DNA of 64,000 nucleotides. Origin: Bombyx mori. Lineage: Eukaryota > Arthropoda > Insecta > Lepidoptera > Bombycidae. The notes under the pieces were generated by a model. The model was not told the DNA's origin and did no database searches. It was given only the letters and a program-made list of their open reading frames with translations. The DNA lies in NCBI RefSeq assembly GCF_030269925.1, contig NC_085116.1:14384001-14448000 (forward strand). The letters run 5' to 3'. Below are positions 43,801-54,688 of the stretch, in pieces. Within the stretch, counting starts at the first letter, position 1. The number at the start of each line of letters is the position of its first letter. Position numbers and translations under genes: made by a program.

Positions 43801-46066
43801 AGACGGTGTGTCTCCTGACCCTGAGAAGGTCAGTGCTGTCCTTAATATGCTGGAACCATCTAATCTAAAACATTTAAGAACTTTTCTCCAAACATGCTCT
43901 TGGTTCAGGAAGTTTATTCCAAACTTTTCAAAGATAGCAGAACCGCTTACTCGACTGACCAAGAAGAATTACACATGGAGCTGGGGACCTGAACAAACAC
44001 AGGCATTCAAAGAATTGAAGCGTCTGCTGACCACGGCGCCCGTACTTGTTCAAGCGAATTTTAAACAACCCTTAGTACTGCGTACTGACGCGAGCAACTA
44101 TGCACTTGGCGCAGTTTTAGCTCAAGGGGAAGGCAAGGACGAAAGGCCTATCGAGTATGCTAGCCGCCTACTCACCGCAGCGGAGCGCAACTACTCTACT
44201 ACAGAACGGGAAGCGCTTGCTGTAGTCTGGGCCGTGGAGCGTTTCAGGCCATACCTCGACGGCCAACCAATTATTATAGGCAGTGACCACCAACCCTTGC
44301 GTTGGTTGCTTTCTTTAAAGTCTCCTGCTGGTAGGTTGGTCCGTTGGGCGCTTAAACTCCAAGAATTTGACATTAGATTCGAGTACACCCCAGGAAAAGC
44401 TAACGTTGTCGCTGACACGTTAAGTAGACCGATCTGTTCCAACGAAACACAAAATAACTGCGGCATCTGTTCTGTCATTTGCGACCTGCCCACCAAGTCA
44501 CCTACCCAGTTACGTCAAGACCAGTTGACTGATCCGGAAATACAGAAGATCGTCACAGAACTGGAAGGAGTGGATGAACTTGCTGCTAAAAGATGGTCAG
44601 AAAGAGGATTTCTAATGGAACAAGGTGTTTTATATCGACTTAATCCGGATTCTGATGCCGAGGCCCCACAATTAGTCATTCCTGCCCATCAAGTGACCGA
44701 CGTTCTCAAAGAGCTTCACGATGCCCCTACCGCTGGACATGCAGGAATTGACCGGACTTACCAACAAGTCTCACGTCTGTTCTACTTCACAGGAATAAGA
44801 AGAATCATAACCGACTATGTAAAGGCATGTATCCATTGTCAACGCTATAAGGCTGCTAATACCAAGCCTCCAGGTCTATTGCAGACGCCGGTGATGAACC
44901 AGCGCAACGAGGTCTTGGCAGTTGATCTTTTCGGCCCGTTGCCACCTGGAAAACAGGGGGAGCGTTGGATCTTGCTAATAGAAGATACTGCTACGAGGTG
45001 GACAGAACTTTTCCCATTGAAGGAAGCTACTGCTGAGGCGTGTGCACATGTCCTCATAGAGGAGTATTTTATGAGATTTGGTCTTCCACGCCGACTAGTT
45101 TCTGATAATGGCGTACAATTTATTTCGGCAGTCATGCGTCAATGCATGTCCATCCTGGGGATAAAGCAAAACCTTATCCCTCTCTATCACCCAGAAGCAA
45201 ACCCCGCCGAACGTAAAAACAGAGATCTTAAGACTTTATTAGCACAACTCGTGGAATATGACCACACTTCCTGGCCAAACATGTTACCAGTGATTCGGTT
45301 CGCTCTTAATAACGCTAAATGTCGCACCACAGGTATGTCACCTGCTTACTTATCATTTGGCAGAGAGATGAGGTCCCCCACAGAAGTCACCCATGACCTT
45401 CGTGCTGTTCTAGACAAAGATAACTTTGTTCCCCAAATAACTCCCTATCTCAGGAAATTTGTTAACTCCTTTTCAGCGGTGCGCGAACGTGTAGAAACGC
45501 TTCAAGATAAAGCTAAAGGGTATGCTGATCGTTCGAGACGGCCCATTGAAACATTCAACGAAGGTGACATGGTTCTCATCAAATCACACGTCCTCAGTAA
45601 GAGCGCTAAGAGCCTTACTTCTAAGTTTGTTCCAAAACGCGATGGTCCGTATCGCATCGTTAAAAAGGTCAGCCCTACTACTTACCACGTCGCGCATGTT
45701 GACAAACCTGATGAAATTTTAGGGAAATATCATGTGAACGATCTCACTCTATACCGTGAGAATCAGAGTGATGCTCTTCCGCGGCCGGTGATGCCTAAAA
45801 AGAAACGTGGTCGTCCCCCAAATAATGTTAAAACAGATTCTCGAGTTCCAGGGCATATGACGACACGGCATGCTGAACCATGTGCTGAAGCTCCACGTCT
45901 TTCTCCCGCAGCTGGTGGTATGGTTGGTCTTGCGCCTGTCCCTCAGCCCAGTAGTAATGAGATGCTAGTCCAGGAGCGAGGGCGTCCTCCAGGACTAGAG
46001 GGGGAGTATGTAGCAAACCGACCGGTACGTCACTCTCGCGGCCGTATGCCCGCTCGCTATACATAG
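40880..46066 (+). CDS. Gypsy Gag-Pol polyprotein, 1728 residues
   Basis: One frame carries Gag (about 1-340), a CCHC zinc knuckle (CSYCKRFGHAREQC, 347-360), a Cys/Asn-rich insert (about 361-575), aspartic protease (LIDTA, D598), reverse transcriptase (YLDD, 921-924), RNase H (D1070 in DASNYALG), integrase zinc finger (from H1280) and integrase core D1349, D1409, E1444 (34 residues between the last two), then a GPY/F-type DGPYRIVKK. Gag and Pol are fused without frameshift. The last 19 codons lie inside the 3' LTR. All catalytic residues that I looked for are present. The start is the first ATG, 114 nt after the 5' LTR. Codon use in the Cys/Asn insert is far more AT-rich than in Pol. Confidence 0.93.
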   Translation: MPLTRNQDRQQRREDDVIPAADANANENHEEHDSPHDRLHAESRSNNSTFNLDDVSALMASLQRSQAETFKNIMSYVMEQRSSTPAPPPMPPVNVDGTLARCRASFSGAPGESVEAFIDAIESYTECVQVSDANIIRGLAMLLSADAATWWLGLKHHISTWNEAKENLIYAYGTRLPPHRIYLEIFASPQDNENTDKFVARIRALMAKLPRDDITEKVQLDMIYGLLHNRIRTRLRREEITSFNSLLNHARNIEDSIEETQSRPVSSTSGVRSIRAQPAQAASRPEPCAARASAPAPRARFPNSAAAVVPATAVPVAVAQPTVATPAAAVPGSAEQFVTTKKQRPVCSYCKRFGHAREQCRKLNNRGEQSQSNFSEGVQNDNNAFYSVQCNVNNTNTISSNLPVQNAMYDVKQHDKNNFLSNFECQNFCNRDANINYATINRGPTSRKSYFHACNDSVLKNINCNCTSNNEMPTFCDSHVLYNQDVRTKCKNLNICYNQGTRPKCKNSFLPYNQIIEPNCNNLKFSTNHDCDTKGSKCNFGKINECVEIDNCLNFNYCTCEGSVVASVYDRESDDRYLHLRPIFKIQVLGKQGTALIDTAAKHCIAGHTLYALLLHKGHPLTPSTRRVKLADGHVRNMDVLTTILPVRLEHIVIDIPFIIFPDSNDNETLLGIDFINAAKVIIDFHRHEWYFSTDAKVHYKLLFEPMSRGVCIASANMLRDDEGMHLQSAERQALSEFLIRHESIFTAGGGPTPFIEHCIDTGDHPPIAVPPYRLNPSKKETMKNEIEKMLADDIIEECESAWCSPALMIPKSNGNVRFCVDYRRLNEVTKSDTYPLPRIDDLLQSTKKNCYMTTIDLRSSYWQVMVREADRDKTAFVCPLGTYRFKRMPFGLKNAPATFQRLIDRLRSCAALKDVTVLAYLDDLLIISEGFQQHLQDLEAVFSRLSEFKLHVNREKCTFAKERVRYLGHVITPDGVSPDPEKVSAVLNMLEPSNLKHLRTFLQTCSWFRKFIPNFSKIAEPLTRLTKKNYTWSWGPEQTQAFKELKRLLTTAPVLVQANFKQPLVLRTDASNYALGAVLAQGEGKDERPIEYASRLLTAAERNYSTTEREALAVVWAVERFRPYLDGQPIIIGSDHQPLRWLLSLKSPAGRLVRWALKLQEFDIRFEYTPGKANVVADTLSRPICSNETQNNCGICSVICDLPTKSPTQLRQDQLTDPEIQKIVTELEGVDELAAKRWSERGFLMEQGVLYRLNPDSDAEAPQLVIPAHQVTDVLKELHDAPTAGHAGIDRTYQQVSRLFYFTGIRRIITDYVKACIHCQRYKAANTKPPGLLQTPVMNQRNEVLAVDLFGPLPPGKQGERWILLIEDTATRWTELFPLKEATAEACAHVLIEEYFMRFGLPRRLVSDNGVQFISAVMRQCMSILGIKQNLIPLYHPEANPAERKNRDLKTLLAQLVEYDHTSWPNMLPVIRFALNNAKCRTTGMSPAYLSFGREMRSPTEVTHDLRAVLDKDNFVPQITPYLRKFVNSFSAVRERVETLQDKAKGYADRSRRPIETFNEGDMVLIKSHVLSKSAKSLTSKFVPKRDGPYRIVKKVSPTTYHVAHVDKPDEILGKYHVNDLTLYRENQSDALPRPVMPKKKRGRPPNNVKTDSRVPGHMTTRHAEPCAEAPRLSPAAGGMVGLAPVPQPSSNEMLVQERGRPPGLEGEYVANRPVRHSRGRMPARYT

Positions 46067-46274
46067 TTAGCATCTATGTCAATCTTTTCAACAGTGTATA
46101 ATCTATGTTCCGGGCGCTTCCGTTTTTGAGTGTGAATAGCGTGCGCCCGCGTCTAAATGTAATTATTGTTTAAAATTGAAAATTGTTTGTGATAAAGGAA
46201 GATTAAAATTCGAAATTCGATATTGGTGACTAACCCATAGTTTTAAATACCCCTGAGATCTACCCCTCACTATA
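46009..46274 (+). repeat. 3' LTR of the Gypsy element
   Basis: 266 bp, preceded by the purine tract GAGGGGGAG (45998-46006). Positions 46009-46066 are also coding for the Gag-Pol C-terminus. Confidence 0.92.
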
Positions 46275-46309
46275 AACTATAATATTACAAAGTACAACTA
46301 TCACGTATT

Positions 46310-46464
46310 ACTGGTGGTAGGACCTCTTGTGAGTCCGCGCAGATAGGTTACCACTACCCTGCCTATTTCTGCCGTGAAGCAGTAATGCGTTTCGGTTTGA
46401 AGGAACAACCACTTAACACCAGGTGGGCTGTGAGCTCGTCCTCCCATCTAAGCAATAAAAAAAA
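46310..46464 (+). mobile_element. Bm1 SINE with internal deletion
   Basis: Starts ACTGGTGGTAGGACCTCTTG and ends in the A-tail, but jumps from GGTTTGAAGGA to ACCACTTAACACC, losing about 95 bp. Confidence 0.8.
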
Positions 46465-46900
46465 TTCTATGTAAGCTAATAAATCTAAGTACGGCATCAC
46501 GACTTTAATTAGTTAAATTATTTATTGGCATTCTACTGTAGATTTTTTCACGATTTCTACGTTTTGTAGTATAAATGTTTCAGCCTATACTTGTAATAAG
46601 TAATTAACCCACTAAAACACTATTAATCATTAAGATAAACTAACCCGTTAAAATAAACACATTTTCACTACAATTTTCTGGGTCAAATAATTCTTTTGGG
46701 TCGCTGGCTATTTACATTCACTTAAAATTTCCTTATCAAGTTTACCCTTGGTCTAATTAGGAAAACAAGTTACCGGTATATTTGAGTATTTCATAATTCA
46801 TGTAATAAATAACAAAATTTATTGATTAATAGTAAATAATATTATTTAGTAATATGCGTTATTGCTAAGGGAGCTGCTGATAAAATTATTTACTTAATTT

Positions 46901-47042
46901 ACTGGTGGTAGGACGTTTTGCGAGTACACACGGGTAGGTACCAATACCCTGCCTATTTCTGCCGTAAAGCAGTAATGCATTTCGGTTTGAAGGGCGGGGC
47001 AGCCGTAGTTAAAAGTGAGACCTTAGAACTCATATCTGAAGG
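46901..47042 (+). mobile_element. 3'-truncated Bm1 fragment
   Basis: Covers ACTGGTGGTAGGACG to ATATCTGAAGG and then stops, with no tail. Confidence 0.75.
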
Positions 47043-48533
47043 TAATGTACGATACGATACGTATATTATCCAACAAACTAAATCAGACAGACAGATCTGG
47101 TCAACGTACGAACGATAACTGCTTACGTCATTCTCTCAATGGTACTAATAGCAGGATAATTAGTACTTTACGTTTGCTCGTAGCAATACATCGACAAAAT
47201 CTTCAGATTCGAAGTTTATATAACATTTTTTTAATCTAAAACTATGAGACAAATCTAAGGAAAATTCTAATTTAAGTACAAAAAATTAACAATTTATAAT
47301 TCACTCACATCTAATTTAAGAGAAATTCATATCGATACAAACCTTACTCTTAAAATTACGTAGTAGATTTAATATTTAATTAAAACGAATTCTTTCTGAA
47401 AACATGGAACCACGTGCTATTAGGTCAAGATTTAAAGTTTAAACTTTTGAAATCTATTCATAAAGTGATATAGTGATACAGGTAGTATTGCAATCAAAAT
47501 TTCTCAATGCAGAGCCGCGCGGTCGTCACATCTAATATGCACACTGCGATGTTTTTAGACATTTTCCTTGACACCTATCTGAGTCCAGTAACTTGTTATT
47601 AGTCTGAATAGACCAAGAGATCAATATCAACCTCGACATTCTTAGAATAGCGGATTTAAAAAAAATATATACATTCTTGCGCTCACAGTTCCCCGGTCAT
47701 GTGGTAAATGGAGTCCATGGATACCACAAAGTGCACATTGAGACTTGAGGTAGAAATTTCTTCGATGGTGTTGTTTATCGAATGTCCTATCCTACACTCC
47801 GAAGCACACGGTCTGCCCTCGGCAGAAATAGGCAAGATCACCATCCTGTCTGCTTCTGCCTGGTTACTATTGAGGTCTTACAAAGCCTTACTATCCGTAA
47901 ATGCCGATGAATCCAGTAATTCTGTTTAATTCTCTTGTGGATTTAGTCGCCTTTTACGATACCTATGGATATAGACACGACGGTGGTATTCTATGTCAAT
48001 ACTTCACAGCTAATGATAAAATACCAACAGTACAATTACTGCTATCATGCCACTAAAATTTGGCACGACTCATTATTATTATGACCGTCGCGTCGTCTTT
48101 TATTATTTCGAAACTCAAGGATAGTAAAAGTTATTCTCAATAAAGGATTATTCTCCACAAACGCTCAATCGCTTTTCTGTGTGGGTACCTACATATTTTT
48201 TCTAGAGCTCCGATCTCTGGAATATCCATATGGTCGATATCAATGATTTAAACAAATCTAATAGCTGCTAAAACTTATGTGCCTGTAAGCAATGATATTT
48301 TATATGTAAAAAGAAGCATATATGTTTCAAGCGCACGTCAAGTGAAAACTCTAAAACAGGCCAATTGGGACGTTTCGTCTTTAGTCGCGTCTAAACAAAT
48401 GCAATAATAATATTACAAGTGCAATCGTTCCAATTATAGCTATCTTTTTTACTCACGCGCTTATCCCATCTTTTGTACTTTTCATTAATGCTACTTGTCA
48501 ATATGTGTGTGTACTATATCGGTAGGTATGTAG
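47043..48533. other. intergenic, nothing recognised
   Basis: AT-rich. A degenerate Bm1-like stretch may lie near 47810-47900 (GGCAGAAATAGGCA). No gene was seen. Confidence 0.4.
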
Positions 48534-48538
48534 ATATA

Positions 48539-48889
48539 TGTTAGGAAACCGACTAAAATTTCCTTTTCCTAATCCACGCCATCTATCGGCATAATGAAGA
48601 AATGTAACGCGCCTCCTAGCGGGCGAAGAAAAGAACTATAGTCGACGCTTTCAAACCGCGCGCGCGCCAAATTAAAAAGTATTTTAATTCAAAAATACTG
48701 TTTTTCGCAAACTTTGCGATTCAACTTGTGCGTGTGTCCGTGTATTAAAAACTCCAGCATCCAGAACAGTGCCCCGGGGACAGAAGACCACAAAATATAG
48801 AAAGCAATCATTTGTGAGTACCTTCCCCTTTTTAGTCGGTTTAGTTTCTGGGAATTTAAATTTAACTCAACAAACTTGTTTACACAACA
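48539..48889 (+). repeat. 5' LTR of the Bel-Pao element
   Basis: 351 bp, TGTTAGGAAACC to TTACACAACA, canonical TG...CA ends. Confidence 0.92.
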
Positions 48890-48894
48890 TAATT

Positions 48895-48912
48895 TGGCCC
48901 TATCGAGCCGGA
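48895..48912 (+). other. candidate primer-binding site of the Bel-Pao element
   Basis: TGGCCCTATCGAGCCGGA, 5 nt after the LTR. The TCGAGCC part resembles the complement of a tRNA T-arm. Confidence 0.45.
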
Positions 48913-49175
48913 CATTTACCGAATACAACTTCAAAATAGGTAAATACTCAATATTTCACGTATAAACCTGCAAACCTGTAGGTACCTACACACGTCTTAC
49001 ATATCGGTATTATTTGCAGAATATTCATTCAATAGTTCTATTTATTGCAATAATACGCATATATACGTAGTCAAATACTCTTAATATCCATTTCTACGTC
49101 TATCATTACTTTAGGACTCAGTTTTAGTATATTTGGGTACGCGTCAAGCGGTAGTACATTTTTCTTCGAATCAAA

Positions 49176-52100
49176 ATGGCTCCATTGTCCGACCTTCAAA
49201 TAAAAATTAATACACTTAGAAGTCGTAAAGAACGATGTTTTAGACGTGTTCAACAATATTACGATCTAGCTAAAGCTGTGCAAAATAATACAGCAGAATT
49301 TAGTAATTTGTCTGTGCGGGTCAGTGACCTCGAGTCCACTAGGGAATCTTTCGAAAAAATTGTTGATGAGATTTCAGTTTTGGAGTTAAAAAATGACCCT
49401 AATTATATCATCGGTAACCAAGAGGTGCATGCCCTTGATGACCTCTATTTTGAGATTTTACGTATTTTTCAAGAACATGATTCGCATTCGAAGTCATCGA
49501 AACAGGAAAACAAAGGCGCATCGGAGCGCGGCGCTCAGCCTCGTTTGCCTAAAATCGAATTGGTTCATTTCGACGGTAGATTAGAAAATTGGATCACATT
49601 TCGTGATACTTTTTCCAGCTTAATTCATACCAATACAAGTTTAGGTAATATTGATAAATTCTATTACCTATTGTCAGTCGTAACTGGCCCTGCGCTTCAA
49701 ATTGTTAAAAGTCTGCCGATATCAAACGACAATTATAATATAGTATGGACTAGCTTATGTGACAGATACGAAAATAAGCGTGCCATAGCTACGCGCTATA
49801 TGGATAAGTTGTTTGCGTTCAAGCCGTTGTCTAACGAATCCGTGAACGGATTAAATTCCTTTTTGGAAACGTTTCAAGAGTGTGTTCAAGCCCTTGAGTT
49901 ATTAGAAATTGGTAACTTAGCGGGATTTATTTTATGTTATATCGGATTGCGTAATATAGACCAGGTTTCAAGGCGTGAATTCGAACAAAAAATAGGTACA
50001 AACGAAATACCTGTTATCAAAACATTGATCGATTTTGTCACAAACCAGACCCGAATATTGGAAATGTCAATGAACACAAGTACTTTCTCGAAGCCGAGTA
50101 CTAGTAAAACTTTTACTCCTTCGATTCAAAATAAATCCATTAGTAAGCCTACCACTAAAAATACAAATTTAAAAACTTGTTTAGCAAGTAGTACGAGCGC
50201 TGATAAGGCTGATTACGCAAAAAAGGGATGTTTGTACTGCAATAAACCCTTTCATTCAATTTATAAATGTTTCGAGTATATCGCACTAACACCTGTACAG
50301 CGCATTAATAAAATAAAGGAGTTGCATTTGTGCGAGAACTGTCTCCGTCAAGGTCACGCGTCTAATGAGTGCCCGTCGAAGATAACATGTACGGTGTGTA
50401 AAAACAGGCATCACCACACGTTGCATGTTGATTCTAAAACAAGTGTAATTACTTCGGATTTTAATAATTCTTGCAACGATAATTTTATTAATAATAACGA
50501 AGATCGAGTCTCGTTGACGTGTTCGACTGGATCTACAGTCATGTTGGGCACTGCGATTATACACGTATTGGACGTTTTAGGCAAATATCAACCCGTACGA
50601 GTAGTAATTGACAGTGGATCCCAATCTAGTTTTTTGACGAATGATTGTGCACAACGACTAGGACTCCCACGCCAAAAGTGTAACACACAACTGATAGGTT
50701 TAGGCGGAGCGGTAGTTCGTGATCACGGCATGGTTTTATGCAAAATCAAACCAACCACGTCCGATAATCCGATATTCAATTTAAAAACGGTTGTGGTTTC
50801 AAAAATTTCTGGTGATATGCCTTCGGTTAACTTTACAGAAAATTTAAAACTCGAATATAAAAACTTGTTGTTGGCTGACCCTACTTTCTATCGTTCGAGT
50901 CGCATCGACATGTTGCTCGGCAGCGACGTATTTCCGTTTATTTATGACGGTGGAAGGTATAGTCCGTCGCGGCAAGGATTACCGTTGGCGTTAAGTAGTG
51001 TATTTGGTTACGTAATTACGGGTCAGCTGTCTTGCAATAATACGAGTAACACTAGAAATGTATCAATGTGCATGTTAAGCAGCGAATCAAAAGTCGATGA
51101 CTTAATTAAATCGTTTTGGGAAACAGAAAGCTTAGTCGCTGATTTGCCCAAAAACCCGGATGACGTCATCACTGAACAGATGTTTGTAAATGATTATAAG
51201 CGTGATAGTACAGGTCGATACATTGTTAAATACCCGTTTAAGCCTGACTCTGAACTGGGAAACTCAAGGCAAATTGCGATAAAAAGATATCAAAATTTAG
51301 AACGTAAACTGTCGCGTTTACCAGACCTACGGAAGGAATATAAAAAATTTATGGATGAGTACGCTTCGCTCGGTCATATGATTTGTGTCGGTGAGGTATC
51401 AGAAGTGGAATCAGGGTACGTCATTCCCCACCACTGCGTACATAAGCCTGACAGCAGTAGTACTCGTCTCCGTGTAGTTTTCGACGCGTCTTGTCAAACC
51501 TCAAATAATAAATCTTTAAATTCTGTTTTATACACGGGCCCGAAGTTGCAGGCTGATCTCGTGGAACTTTTGATACGTTTTCGGTTACGTAAGATTTCCT
51601 TATGCGGTGACATATCTAAAATGTACCGTTGTATTTTAATTGATGAGTCCCAACGTAAATATCAACACATTTTGTGGCGCGACTCGCCCAGTGAGCCCAT
51701 TAAAGTGTACGAGCTGTGCACCGTGACGTATGGTGTAGCGAGTAGCCCGTTTCTAGCGATACGCACGCTACAGCAGCTAGCCGCGGACGAAGGCGCCCGC
51801 TTCCCAGAGGCTTCTCGTGCTCTGCGCGATGGATTTTTTGTGGACGATTTAATTTGGTCTGTGGATAACTTGGAAGAGGCTCTTAAGATTCAGCGGCAAT
51901 TGGTCGAATTACTGAGGCTTGGTGGATTCGAATTACGCAAGTGGTCAAGTAATAGCGATCAATTACTTAAAGAACTGCCTAGTGATCAAGTTGAGCCCCC
52001 AGTGCAATTCGACGACGGTAAAACTATGTCTATCAAAATTCTCTGTCTACACTGGTTGCCTAAAGAAGACGCATTTTCTTTTCGTACTACACATACGGTA

Positions 52101-54413
52101 GATAATATTACGAAACGCTCAGTACTTTCACAAATAGCTAAATTATATGATCCCTTGGGATACGTAGCCCCGTGTATTTTTCTTGCTAAGAATTTTATGC
52201 AAAAATTATGGTGCGCTCAATTAGGGTGGGACGACACTCTTCCAAAGTTGTTACTCGATGAATGGTCAATGTTTTCATCTCAAATACCGTTTTTATCGAA
52301 ACTAAAACACGACCGGCATGTCTTTGTCCAAAACCATACGGTCTCTCAAGTGGTAGGGTTTTGTGACGCGTCAACGGCTGGATTCGCCGCCGTCGTGTAT
52401 ATTCGCAGTCAAGACGTGCAAGGTAACGTTAACGTTAGCTTACTGTTATCGAAATCTAAGGTCGCGCCCTTAAAAACAGTATCAATTCCACGTCTTGAAT
52501 TAATGGCTGCTCACTTATTGTCAAAAACTTTACGGTACGTAATCGATATTTTGGCCAAGGAAGTAGAAATTGGCGAGGTACTAGCTTTTACTGACAGTTC
52601 AGTTGCATTAACATGGATAAATACACCTGCGTTCAAACTAAAAACTTTCGTCGCCAATCGTGTCGCTAAAATTAATGAAAGCTCGACAGAGGTACAATGG
52701 TTTCACGTGAATGGCACTGACAACCCCGCCGATGTGTGCTCTCGCGGCGCCACGCCAGCCGATTTGCTGCTGATCGCAGATCAGTGGTTCCGTGGCCCTC
52801 GATGGCTATACGAGCCACCGCATACGTGGCCTGTCAGATCGATAACAGAGTTCAAAGGTGAACCATTGGAACTCAAACCTCTTAAAGAAAACACTTTACT
52901 TAGTGAAACGTCAAATGTGAATACGGACTTTTATTCAATAATACTTAAATTTTCAAACTTTAACAAGGTACTGCGTATATTCGCCTGGTGTTACAGATTT
53001 ATAAATAATTGTAAAGCTTCTGTTGCTAATAGAGTAAAGGGTTCCTTACTTACTTCTGAAATAAATAAATCACACGATAAAATTATTCAAATTGTTCAAT
53101 TAAAATATTTTGAGGATGACATTAAATCAATAAAAAAGGAAAATCGATGCTCGCAAAGCCTACGGAAACTCGACCCGTTCATCGATAGCCGTGGTCTCCT
53201 CATGGTGGGGGGTAGGCTTTCACACGCGGATTTGCCATTTACTCAACGTCATCCCGTGATTTTGCCCAAAAAATCGCATTTTACAAATATTTTGATAGAT
53301 TACTATCACAAGGTCTATTTACACAACGGGCCTAGATCTCTTCAAAACATATTAGCTCAAAAATATTGGATTATAGCCGCTAGGTGTGTGATACGATCGC
53401 GCCTTTCTAAGTGTGTTACGTGCTTTAAGAATAGGCCCACTATTAATCAACCTAAAATGGCCTCATTACCAAAGTGTCGTTTAGAGTCCGATATTTATCC
53501 CTTCCAACATACTGTCGGTGTTGATATAGGAGGTCCATTTTATACAAAGGAATCAAATAGGCGTAATGCGAAAATATCAAAAGCCTATTTATGCTTATTT
53601 ATTTGTTACTCAACACGTGCAGTACATCTTGAAGTACTCTCGGCGTTGACTACTGATTGCTTCTTGGCTTCGTTCGATCGGTTTACGGCTCGACGCGGAC
53701 TGCCACATACGGTCTATTCTGACAATGGCAAAAATTTTGTTGCCGCTGGCAGACACCTAAATGAAATATATCAATTTTATAATTCAAAACAAAATCACTT
53801 GACTGATCAGTTCACCATCAGAAAAGTAACGTGGAAATATAATCCTCCAACTGGTAGTCATTTTGGTGGGATTTTCGAAGCTGGAATCAAATCGGCTAAA
53901 TACCACTTAAAACGCGTAGTAGGTACACGCGCTTTATCATTCGAAGAATTATCTACCTTATTTTCTAACATAGAAGCGATTTTAAACTCGCGCCCTCTGT
54001 GCAGTTTATCTACCGATCCTAGTGAATTCGATGTCCTGACACCGGGACATTTTTTAGTTGGTCGTCAATTGGTTTCGGCTCCAAGTTATGATATCTCTGA
54101 TGTATCTACTAATAATTTAACGCGTTGGAAATGTATTAAACAAGCCACATTGCATTTTTGGCGTCGTTGGAAACTAGAATACTTGCATACATTGCAGCAA
54201 CGTCAAAAGTGGTACGTTGATGCTCCTAATCTATCTATAAATGACCTGGTACTGATTCACAATGATAATGCCCCTTGTCAACAATGGAGCTTAGGACGTG
54301 TAGAACAGGTTCATCCCGGACTTGATGGGAGGGTTCGCGTTGTTACGGTTCGGACGCAAAATTCGAAGCTAAAGCGCCCTGTCACAAAACTGAGTCCTCT
54401 CCCTAAAGAGTAG
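49176..54413 (+). CDS. Bel-Pao Gag-Pol polyprotein, 1745 residues
   Basis: Order seen: Gag with a long helical N-terminus and the segment LPKIELVHFDG typical of Bel-Pao Gag (about 125-300); Cys-rich zinc knuckles at 352-365 and 386-399; protease VIDSGSQSS (D479); reverse transcriptase with FFVDD (D890, D891), the FVDD variant usual for Bel-Pao; RNase H GFCDAS (D1064) and AFTDSS; integrase with a Cys/His zinc finger and D1450, D1516, E1568. All domains are open in one frame. No envelope gene follows; 275 nt separate the stop from the 3' LTR. The start is the first ATG in frame, in AAAATGG context. Confidence 0.93.
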   Translation: MAPLSDLQIKINTLRSRKERCFRRVQQYYDLAKAVQNNTAEFSNLSVRVSDLESTRESFEKIVDEISVLELKNDPNYIIGNQEVHALDDLYFEILRIFQEHDSHSKSSKQENKGASERGAQPRLPKIELVHFDGRLENWITFRDTFSSLIHTNTSLGNIDKFYYLLSVVTGPALQIVKSLPISNDNYNIVWTSLCDRYENKRAIATRYMDKLFAFKPLSNESVNGLNSFLETFQECVQALELLEIGNLAGFILCYIGLRNIDQVSRREFEQKIGTNEIPVIKTLIDFVTNQTRILEMSMNTSTFSKPSTSKTFTPSIQNKSISKPTTKNTNLKTCLASSTSADKADYAKKGCLYCNKPFHSIYKCFEYIALTPVQRINKIKELHLCENCLRQGHASNECPSKITCTVCKNRHHHTLHVDSKTSVITSDFNNSCNDNFINNNEDRVSLTCSTGSTVMLGTAIIHVLDVLGKYQPVRVVIDSGSQSSFLTNDCAQRLGLPRQKCNTQLIGLGGAVVRDHGMVLCKIKPTTSDNPIFNLKTVVVSKISGDMPSVNFTENLKLEYKNLLLADPTFYRSSRIDMLLGSDVFPFIYDGGRYSPSRQGLPLALSSVFGYVITGQLSCNNTSNTRNVSMCMLSSESKVDDLIKSFWETESLVADLPKNPDDVITEQMFVNDYKRDSTGRYIVKYPFKPDSELGNSRQIAIKRYQNLERKLSRLPDLRKEYKKFMDEYASLGHMICVGEVSEVESGYVIPHHCVHKPDSSSTRLRVVFDASCQTSNNKSLNSVLYTGPKLQADLVELLIRFRLRKISLCGDISKMYRCILIDESQRKYQHILWRDSPSEPIKVYELCTVTYGVASSPFLAIRTLQQLAADEGARFPEASRALRDGFFVDDLIWSVDNLEEALKIQRQLVELLRLGGFELRKWSSNSDQLLKELPSDQVEPPVQFDDGKTMSIKILCLHWLPKEDAFSFRTTHTVDNITKRSVLSQIAKLYDPLGYVAPCIFLAKNFMQKLWCAQLGWDDTLPKLLLDEWSMFSSQIPFLSKLKHDRHVFVQNHTVSQVVGFCDASTAGFAAVVYIRSQDVQGNVNVSLLLSKSKVAPLKTVSIPRLELMAAHLLSKTLRYVIDILAKEVEIGEVLAFTDSSVALTWINTPAFKLKTFVANRVAKINESSTEVQWFHVNGTDNPADVCSRGATPADLLLIADQWFRGPRWLYEPPHTWPVRSITEFKGEPLELKPLKENTLLSETSNVNTDFYSIILKFSNFNKVLRIFAWCYRFINNCKASVANRVKGSLLTSEINKSHDKIIQIVQLKYFEDDIKSIKKENRCSQSLRKLDPFIDSRGLLMVGGRLSHADLPFTQRHPVILPKKSHFTNILIDYYHKVYLHNGPRSLQNILAQKYWIIAARCVIRSRLSKCVTCFKNRPTINQPKMASLPKCRLESDIYPFQHTVGVDIGGPFYTKESNRRNAKISKAYLCLFICYSTRAVHLEVLSALTTDCFLASFDRFTARRGLPHTVYSDNGKNFVAAGRHLNEIYQFYNSKQNHLTDQFTIRKVTWKYNPPTGSHFGGIFEAGIKSAKYHLKRVVGTRALSFEELSTLFSNIEAILNSRPLCSLSTDPSEFDVLTPGHFLVGRQLVSAPSYDISDVSTNNLTRWKCIKQATLHFWRRWKLEYLHTLQQRQKWYVDAPNLSINDLVLIHNDNAPCQQWSLGRVEQVHPGLDGRVRVVTVRTQNSKLKRPVTKLSPLPKE

Positions 54414-54688
54414 GATGAATAACTTATTATAAATCTATTTAATTCATTTCATTAATTTTATATTACAACTACATATCTATTTCATTTAAATTTATATATA
54501 CAGTCCATTTCGCTCAAAGGCTAATCGTATTAGTTTTTTTTTATTTAATTTTTTATTTTATGATTATATGTTTCAAGCAAAATTACATAATTTGCAAAGC
54601 CCATTCATATAGGTTAACATTCTAGATATAATAACGTTATTTTGTGTTTACCTATTTTGAAATCATTGTTGATTTCGGTGGGGGGAAA

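Larger units (their letters stand above)
40500..46274 (+). mobile_element. intact Ty3/Gypsy LTR retrotransposon
   Basis: A 5775-bp element with 266-bp LTRs at 40500-40765 and 46009-46274 that look identical, and a 4-bp target duplication AACT at 40496-40499 and 46275-46278. Primer-binding site, single gag-pol frame and polypurine tract are all present. No envelope frame follows. Identical LTRs and an open frame indicate a very recent insertion that may still be active. The ends are TGTAGC...ACTATA, not the usual TG...CA. Confidence 0.93.
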
